DNA from: Algibacillus agarilyticus
GTDB lineage: Bacteria; Pseudomonadota; Gammaproteobacteria; Enterobacterales; Alteromonadaceae
Direction: 5' to 3'
NCBI RefSeq assembly: GCF_003286125.1
Contig: NZ_QMED01000036.1
Location: forward strand, 1-47,509
DNA: 47,509 nucleotides
Both the position numbers and the translations under genes were made by a program. Positions within the stretch are counted from its first letter, which is position 1. Each line of letters begins with the position of its first letter. The notes under the pieces were generated by a model. That model searched no databases. It saw nothing but the letters and a program-made list of their open reading frames with translations, and was not told the DNA's origin. Shown here piece by piece: positions 42,496-47,509 of the stretch.

Positions 42496-45400
42496 ATGAT
42501 GTACAAAAAATATCGAACGTGGCTGATTATGTGTGCTGCTGTTTCATTATTATCAGCCTGTGAAGATTCACAGACAGATAAAGACAGCGATGGTGTGCTT
42601 GATGATGTTGATCAATGTTTAAATACCCCCGCAGACACTAACGTTGACGCTATGGGTTGTGAAGTTATCGTTATTTTAGATACGGATAACGATGGCGTGA
42701 ACGACGCGCTAGACCAATGCGCTAATACACCAGCAGGCACCAGCGTAGATACGACCGGCTGTGCGGTGGTTGTAGTAACTGATACAGATAACGACGGCGT
42801 TAATGATACCGCTGATCAATGCGCTAATACACCAGCAGGCACCAGCGTAGATGCAACCGGTTGTGCGGTTGTGGTGGTTACCGATACAGATAACGATGGC
42901 GTTAATGATACCGCTGACCAATGCGCTAACACCCCAGCTGGTACTAGCGTAGATGCGACCGGTTGTGCGGTGGTTGTGGTAACCGATACAGATAACGATG
43001 GCGTTAACGACACCGTTGACCAATGCGCTAATACCCCCGCTGGCGCTAGTGTAAATGCGACTGGTTGTGCGGTTGTTGTAGTAACAGATACAGATAACGA
43101 TGGCGTTAATGATACCGCTGACCAATGCGCTAACACCCCAGCTGGTACTAGCGTAGATGCGACCGGTTGTGCAGTTGTGGTTAATACCGATACGGATAAT
43201 GATGGTGTTGCAGACACGCTCGATCAGTGTGCTAATACGGCAGCCGGTACAACGGTAGATGCAACGGGTTGTAAAGTGGTTGTGGTTGCCGATGCAGACA
43301 ACGATGGCGTTAATGACACCGCCGACCAATGCGCTAATACCCCTGCAGGCGCAACAGTTGATGCAACTGGTTGTGAAATCGTAAGCAGTGCTGGTTTGTT
43401 ATATGGTGAAGTCGCGGGCGCGATGAACGAAACAGATGCAAACCCTAATTGGCTTCGTACAACCGATTTAATGGAAACCGAAGATACAATTGGCGGTGAT
43501 ACAACCGAGATTTACACCGGTTTTATTACGGATGCCGATGGACATATTTCATTCTCAGAACACCTTGATGACTCAGTGCGTTTGTATATCGATGGTAACC
43601 TTGTGCTGTCTAATGATAGCTGGGCCGACCCATCGTCAACAGACGATTTAAATTTAACACCGGGTATCCATACTTTTGAACTTAGATTAGGTAATGCGGA
43701 TGGTGGCAGTGGCGCAGTAGGTGACAACCTTGGCTTTGGTATTGATGTTGATGGTGGCACAAACTTTGTTCACCCTTCAAAATTAAGCGAAAATATTTTT
43801 ACCGCAGCTGGCGAAGCAATTGGTGATCCTAACGCTGGGCAAAAAGATGACATTATTGTTGAGCTAGAAACATTTGTTGGCACGGGCGCGCGTAATAAAG
43901 TGGGTGGCGACAATGTGCCTGGTTTTAAAGCAACGGCCACAGGCGTTAGTTTTGTTACAAACGGCGATTATGGTGATTATAAAGTTACCTTTACCGAGCC
44001 CGGTGTTTATCAAGCTTACATTACGATCGCAGTAGAAAAAGAAGGGAGTTATGGTGCTCGTATTATGCTTAACGATTGGCCTGTAGCTTATGGTTATATG
44101 GCCTCTACGGGTAGCTGGGATGTATCTAAAGAATTTGGGTTAGCCGGAGGACACTTTGCCGTAGAAACCGCGGGCACTTATGATTTACGAGTACAAGCTT
44201 ACGGTGGTTCAGATTGGCAGTGGAGTGGAGACAAAGTACGACTTAACCGCATTGGTGATTATACAGCGGCGCCGGTTGCACCTTATGATCCAAGCGCTCA
44301 TGTTGTTGCCGATATTGAAGGCCCTAAAACTGACGTAATGCATTTGAGTAAGCCAATTCAAATACCGGCGGCTAAACAAGTATTAAAATCAGATGTTTGG
44401 TATACCTACCCACAAAATAGTCGTATGGCGGGTTACGATGACTTTGGAGCAACCGGTGCATTTTGGGGACATCCACCAGAGCATGATTTTTATGATGACA
44501 CCACCATTGTTGACTGGACCGAGTTAGTTTCAAACTTCCAAAATGAGGGTATTGAATACACCGCTCGTGGAGAATTTGATTGGGGCTTCCGGTGGTTTAC
44601 AGAATACGCCATTAACCCTGAACCACATTATGTGCGTACCTTAGACGATACTTATGTCAGAATGACCTTTATGGGTTACCACAGCTATGGCGGTTTTAAT
44701 AACAACTGGTTGAGTAATCATAGCCCCGCATTTGTACCGTTTATGAAATCACAGGTAGACCAAATATTAAAAGCTAACCCAGAGCGCTTAATGTTTGATA
44801 CGCAAACCAGTTCTACCCGTACAACCGATATGCGGACTTTTGGTGGCGATTTTAATGAATACGCAATGGCTAACTTTCGTATCTGGTTAGATAAAAAGTA
44901 CAGCAACACCGAGCTAGAAGCGATGGGTATCACGGATATCAATACCTTTAGCTACAAACAGCATTTAATTGATGCTGGTTTCAACCATAATACCTTCAAA
45001 AATGGCGCGGATAAGATCACCGGTGATATTCCGATGGTTGAAGACTTTATCTACTTTAATCGTGATGTTTGGAATCAAAAATTTGGCGAAGTATTAACCT
45101 ATATTCGTCAGCAACGCCCTGAGATTGAAATTGGTGCCAGCGCGCATTTATTTGAATCACGTGGCTATATTTTTAACGAGAACATTACCTTCTTAGCGGG
45201 CGAGCTGAATCTAGGGGCAAAAACAACAATTGAGCAATTACCCACTAACATTCTTGCTCACTTAAAAGGGGCGCAAGCCGTGGGTAAAACATTAGCTTAT
45301 TTCCCATATCCTTGGGAATTTGCCGAGCTTAAAGCGCAAAATGCACCACGATTTGGTCGTGGTTGGGTCGCACAAGCTTATGCTTATGGTGGATTATTCT

Positions 45401-46137
45401 CTATTCCGGCTAATGTGTGGATAGGTGACGAGGGTGTTTGGTCTCCGGGCGCTGATAACTATCGCGACATTTATCAATTTGTTCGAGCAAAAGCGAGCTT
45501 GTTAGATAACTACACCTCTTATGCTAAAGTCGGTCTTGTTCACGCTATGTACTCATCAATGAAAGCAGGCTTTATTGACGGTGGTAATCAAATGCAAATC
45601 AGTGTGAAAAACTTTACAGAAGATAACATCAACTTCGACATGTTAGTGTTTGGTGATGCCGGTCACCCTGTTGTACCGCGTGCTGAAGACTTTGATAAGT
45701 ACGACGTGATCTTCACGGATGCCGATAAAAAATACTTAACGACTGAACAAAAAGCGGTATTAGACGCGCAGGGCGATAAGGTTAGGCATTTTGGTCAACG
45801 TAATAACTACAAAGATACAATACTAACAGTCAGTATTAATGATGTGGTTTCTAACGAAGTTGTATCGGGGGTATCACGCATTCACGAGACCGATGTTGAT
45901 GCACCGTATGTGGTTCATTTAGTGAATCGTCCGTTTGTTGATGGCGTAACACCAACACTTAACAATGTTGAAGTCGCTATTCCACAAAGCTACTTCCCTA
46001 AAGCGGTAACGTCAGCCACACTGCATTTACCAGATGGCACCAGCACAAGCTTAACGCTTGCAACAAACGCTGATGGAGATGTTACGCTACCGGTTAACAA
46101 CCTAGAAGTATGGGGCATTCTTGAGTTAGGTCATTAA
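42496..46137 (+). CDS. Multidomain lipoprotein, GH42-like glycoside hydrolase candidate
   Basis: 1213 aa. Lipoprotein signal with lipobox LLSAC. Eight TSP3-type calcium repeats of ~34 aa (DTDNDGVNDTADQCANTPAG form, residues ~28-295), a PA14-like domain (~300-432), a CBM6-like beta-sandwich (VELETFVG ... WSGDKVRLNRIG, ~451-589), and a catalytic-type (beta/alpha)8 region (~605-1010). Glu candidates are E693 (ARGEFDWGFRW) and N787-E788 (GGDFNEYAM, like the Asn-Glu pair of clan GH-A), unverified. A beta-sandwich tail closes the protein. It resembles GH42/GH167-type galactosidases known from carrageenan loci, but I could not fix a family. Probably cell-surface processing of galactan oligosaccharides. 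AAGGA precedes the ATG; ATG 42499 is equally possible. The regulon palindrome lies upstream. Confidence 0.7.
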   Translation: MMYKKYRTWLIMCAAVSLLSACEDSQTDKDSDGVLDDVDQCLNTPADTNVDAMGCEVIVILDTDNDGVNDALDQCANTPAGTSVDTTGCAVVVVTDTDNDGVNDTADQCANTPAGTSVDATGCAVVVVTDTDNDGVNDTADQCANTPAGTSVDATGCAVVVVTDTDNDGVNDTVDQCANTPAGASVNATGCAVVVVTDTDNDGVNDTADQCANTPAGTSVDATGCAVVVNTDTDNDGVADTLDQCANTAAGTTVDATGCKVVVVADADNDGVNDTADQCANTPAGATVDATGCEIVSSAGLLYGEVAGAMNETDANPNWLRTTDLMETEDTIGGDTTEIYTGFITDADGHISFSEHLDDSVRLYIDGNLVLSNDSWADPSSTDDLNLTPGIHTFELRLGNADGGSGAVGDNLGFGIDVDGGTNFVHPSKLSENIFTAAGEAIGDPNAGQKDDIIVELETFVGTGARNKVGGDNVPGFKATATGVSFVTNGDYGDYKVTFTEPGVYQAYITIAVEKEGSYGARIMLNDWPVAYGYMASTGSWDVSKEFGLAGGHFAVETAGTYDLRVQAYGGSDWQWSGDKVRLNRIGDYTAAPVAPYDPSAHVVADIEGPKTDVMHLSKPIQIPAAKQVLKSDVWYTYPQNSRMAGYDDFGATGAFWGHPPEHDFYDDTTIVDWTELVSNFQNEGIEYTARGEFDWGFRWFTEYAINPEPHYVRTLDDTYVRMTFMGYHSYGGFNNNWLSNHSPAFVPFMKSQVDQILKANPERLMFDTQTSSTRTTDMRTFGGDFNEYAMANFRIWLDKKYSNTELEAMGITDINTFSYKQHLIDAGFNHNTFKNGADKITGDIPMVEDFIYFNRDVWNQKFGEVLTYIRQQRPEIEIGASAHLFESRGYIFNENITFLAGELNLGAKTTIEQLPTNILAHLKGAQAVGKTLAYFPYPWEFAELKAQNAPRFGRGWVAQAYAYGGLFSIPANVWIGDEGVWSPGADNYRDIYQFVRAKASLLDNYTSYAKVGLVHAMYSSMKAGFIDGGNQMQISVKNFTEDNINFDMLVFGDAGHPVVPRAEDFDKYDVIFTDADKKYLTTEQKAVLDAQGDKVRHFGQRNNYKDTILTVSINDVVSNEVVSGVSRIHETDVDAPYVVHLVNRPFVDGVTPTLNNVEVAIPQSYFPKAVTSATLHLPDGTSTSLTLATNADGDVTLPVNNLEVWGILELGH

Positions 46138-46295
46138 TTTATAGATCTATTATTGCTTAAATTAATCAGCCTTTTGGAGGTTGTGCTTATCAGTTAAACT
46201 GGTGAGCATAATCAACAAGAGGCTTTTTTGTATATACCCAAGTCACTTCACACATTGGCGGTGCAATATATGTCCTAGATAACTTATTAAAGTAC

Positions 46296-46413
46296 GTAGG
46301 TTGGGCTGAAGCATGAAGCCCAACATGCCCAGCGACAAGAAACCAAACACAAAACCAAGCCATTTTAATACACCCTGCGTGATGTTGGGCTTCGTCCCTC
46401 AGCACCAACCTAC
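46296..46413. repeat. REP/BIME-like unit downstream of the transposase gene
   Basis: gtaggttgggctgaagcatg...cttcgtccctcagcacc...aacctac: the two ends are imperfect reverse complements, and each contains the core GTTGGGCT/AGCCCAAC. Same unit as in the array at 47003-47509. Confidence 0.85.
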
Positions 46414-46425
46414 ATAAAATAAATA

Positions 46426-46956
46426 TCATTCACCAAATTTACGCGCATTACTGCCAGTGACTTGCTCAATATCACCACCCCAATTTTTATCGGCTTCACC
46501 CCGTTCAATAAATTGATGAATAGACGAAAACGGCCAATCAACTGCTTTGCTAACGTAGCCATGCTTAACTGGGTTGTAATGAATATAATCAATATGCTGA
46601 GCTAAATCTCGCTCATCACTAATATGATGCTGCCAAATACCACGCTCGCGTTTATTAACTCGGCTGGGGTTTAAAGCTTCGCGACTCTGTTGAGCTAAAT
46701 GCCGCGAAAAATAACCTTTAATCAAAGACCAGCGCATTGAATAATCATGATCACCTTCCGGCAATTGCCAAATCACATGCAAATGCTCAGGTAAAATAAC
46801 ACTGCCGATAATATCAAAAGGATGATTCGCCTTGGTGTAACGAAATGCATTGCGTAACAAATTGATATTGTCGGTTAGCAGGGTTTGTTCGCGATTGGCT
46901 AACACCACAGTGAAAAAGTATAAGCCGCCATTTATTTTTATCCGCCGGTAGCGCAT
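46426..46956 (-). CDS. REP-associated tyrosine transposase (RAYT, Y1/HUH type)
   Basis: 176 aa, normal for the family. HUH-type motif H58-L-H60 in LPEHLHVIWQLP, and the tyrosine motif HIDYIHYNPVKHGYV with Y124/Y127. Also typical: RWSLIKGYFSR and ERGIWQHHISDE. Such enzymes nick REP hairpins as ssDNA and are usually single-copy, vertically maintained genes. Here REP-like units lie on both sides (46296-46413 and 47003-47509), the expected arrangement. It appears intact. Confidence 0.95.
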   Translation of the reverse strand: MRYRRIKINGGLYFFTVVLANREQTLLTDNINLLRNAFRYTKANHPFDIIGSVILPEHLHVIWQLPEGDHDYSMRWSLIKGYFSRHLAQQSREALNPSRVNKRERGIWQHHISDERDLAQHIDYIHYNPVKHGYVSKAVDWPFSSIHQFIERGEADKNWGGDIEQVTGSNARKFGE

Positions 46957-47002
46957 TCGATATCCTTATCAATTTAATAATATAACGTTGATCACGTTTT
47001 GC

Positions 47003-47509
47003 GAAGGTTGGGCTGAAGTATGAAGCCCAACCTTCGCAAAACGACAAGGGACCAACCACAAAACCAATGCCATTTTAATACACCCTGCGTGACGTTGGGC
47101 TTCGTCCCTCAGCACCAACCTACATACGCTCGAACATTAAGCTCGTCCTACGTAGGTTGGGCTGAAGTATGAAGCCCAACATGCCCAACGACAAGGGACC
47201 AACCACAAAACCAATGCCTTTTTAATGCACCCTGCGTGACGTTGGGCTTCGTCCCTCAGCACCAACCTACATACGCTCGAACATTAAGCTCGTCCTACGT
47301 AGGTTGGGCTGAATTATGAAGCCCAACATGCCCAGCGACAAGGGACCAACCACAAAACCAATGCCTTTTTAATGCACCCTGCGTGATGTTGGGCTGAAGC
47401 ATGAAGCCCAACATTCCCAGCGACAAGAGATCAACCACAAAACCAAGCCATTTTAATACACCCTGCGTGACGTTGGGCTTCGTCCCTCAGCACCAACCTA
47501 CATACGCTC
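47003..47509. repeat. Tandem REP/BIME-like array, continues past the window
   Basis: Units of ~147-149 bp start at about 47003, 47152 and 47299. Each has a gttgggctgaag...gaagcccaac hairpin, a spacer with cacaaaaccaatgcc, a second hairpin arm gttgggcttcgtccctc, and the linker tacgctcgaacattaagctc. The third unit is a shortened hybrid (second hairpin replaced by a fresh first hairpin at ~47388), so rearrangement between units is visible. Confidence 0.9.

Noticed and set aside
42709-43329. 206-aa and 133-aa minus-strand frames
   Set aside because: Antisense shadows of the TSP3 repeats of the GH-like lipoprotein; periodicity follows that gene and no ribosome site is present.
15644-46137. Carrageenan sulfatases, kappa-carrageenase (GH16) or SusC/SusD pair
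   Set aside because: No formylglycine sulfatase signature, GH16 motif or SusD-like gene is present; those functions, if any, lie outside the window.
47003-47509. Possible CRISPR array
   Set aside because: Units of ~147 bp are palindromic and nearly identical throughout, with no unique 30-40 bp spacers; they are REP/BIME-type repeats next to a RAYT gene.

Overview
The window looks like a chromosomal segment of a marine, AT-rich gammaproteobacterium of the Alteromonadales type (Alteromonas/Paraglaciecola/Catenovulum/Colwellia-like). This rests on an iota-carrageenase, a TonB receptor paired with a tryptophan-halogenase-like gene, Tat-exported hydrolases, and abundant intergenic repeats. No rRNA, tRNA or CRISPR was recognised. 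The genus is an inference.

Layout. 1-0.5 kb: end of an IS4-type transposase and a truncated MITE-like repeat. 0.8-3.5 kb: FG-GAP/ASPIC surface lipoprotein. 3.7-8.9 kb: minus-strand operon of MarR regulator, MMPL/RND exporter, LolA-like protein and DUF1302-like barrel, with the same 12-bp palindrome before marR and before the exporter gene. 9.3-15.1 kb: chemoreceptor, DUF1428 protein, YwbE and a Tat-exported PhoD-type phosphatase. 15.6-21.3 kb: a very large (1872 aa) secreted GH82 iota-carrageenase with TSP3 repeats and four related ~200-aa modules of unknown type. 21.9-22.8 kb: Tat-exported dienelactone hydrolase. 22.8-28.0 kb: accessory island of small genes (two toxin-antitoxin pairs, one with a broken toxin, and several orphan proteins) separated by recurring repeats; it resembles a gene-cassette array without integrase.

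28.1-39.2 kb: galactonate catabolic block. dgoK and a GntR/FadR regulator run divergently from a TonB receptor, followed by a tryptophan-halogenase-like protein. Converging on these is an operon of a DgoD-type dehydratase, MFS transporter, KDPGal aldolase and lipoprotein SMP-30 lactonase. Together these give lactone -> galactonate -> 2-keto-3-deoxygalactonate -> its 6-phosphate -> pyruvate + glyceraldehyde-3-phosphate. This is the expected sink for galactose (De Ley-Doudoroff) or, if the dehydratase is really a cycloisomerase, for 3,6-anhydrogalactose, the two sugars of iota-carrageenan. The first sugar dehydrogenase and the sulfatases are not in the window.

39.3-47.5 kb: an unknown gene bracketed by ~160-bp direct repeats, a DUF3750 lipoprotein, another MITE-like element, a 1213-aa multidomain lipoprotein resembling GH42-type glycosidases, and a REP-associated transposase embedded in REP-like palindrome arrays.

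The palindrome ATTGTTAACAAT or a close variant lies upstream of the FG-GAP lipoprotein, the TonB receptor, the dgoD operon and the GH-like lipoprotein. This suggests one regulon, probably under the local GntR protein, joining distant parts of the locus.
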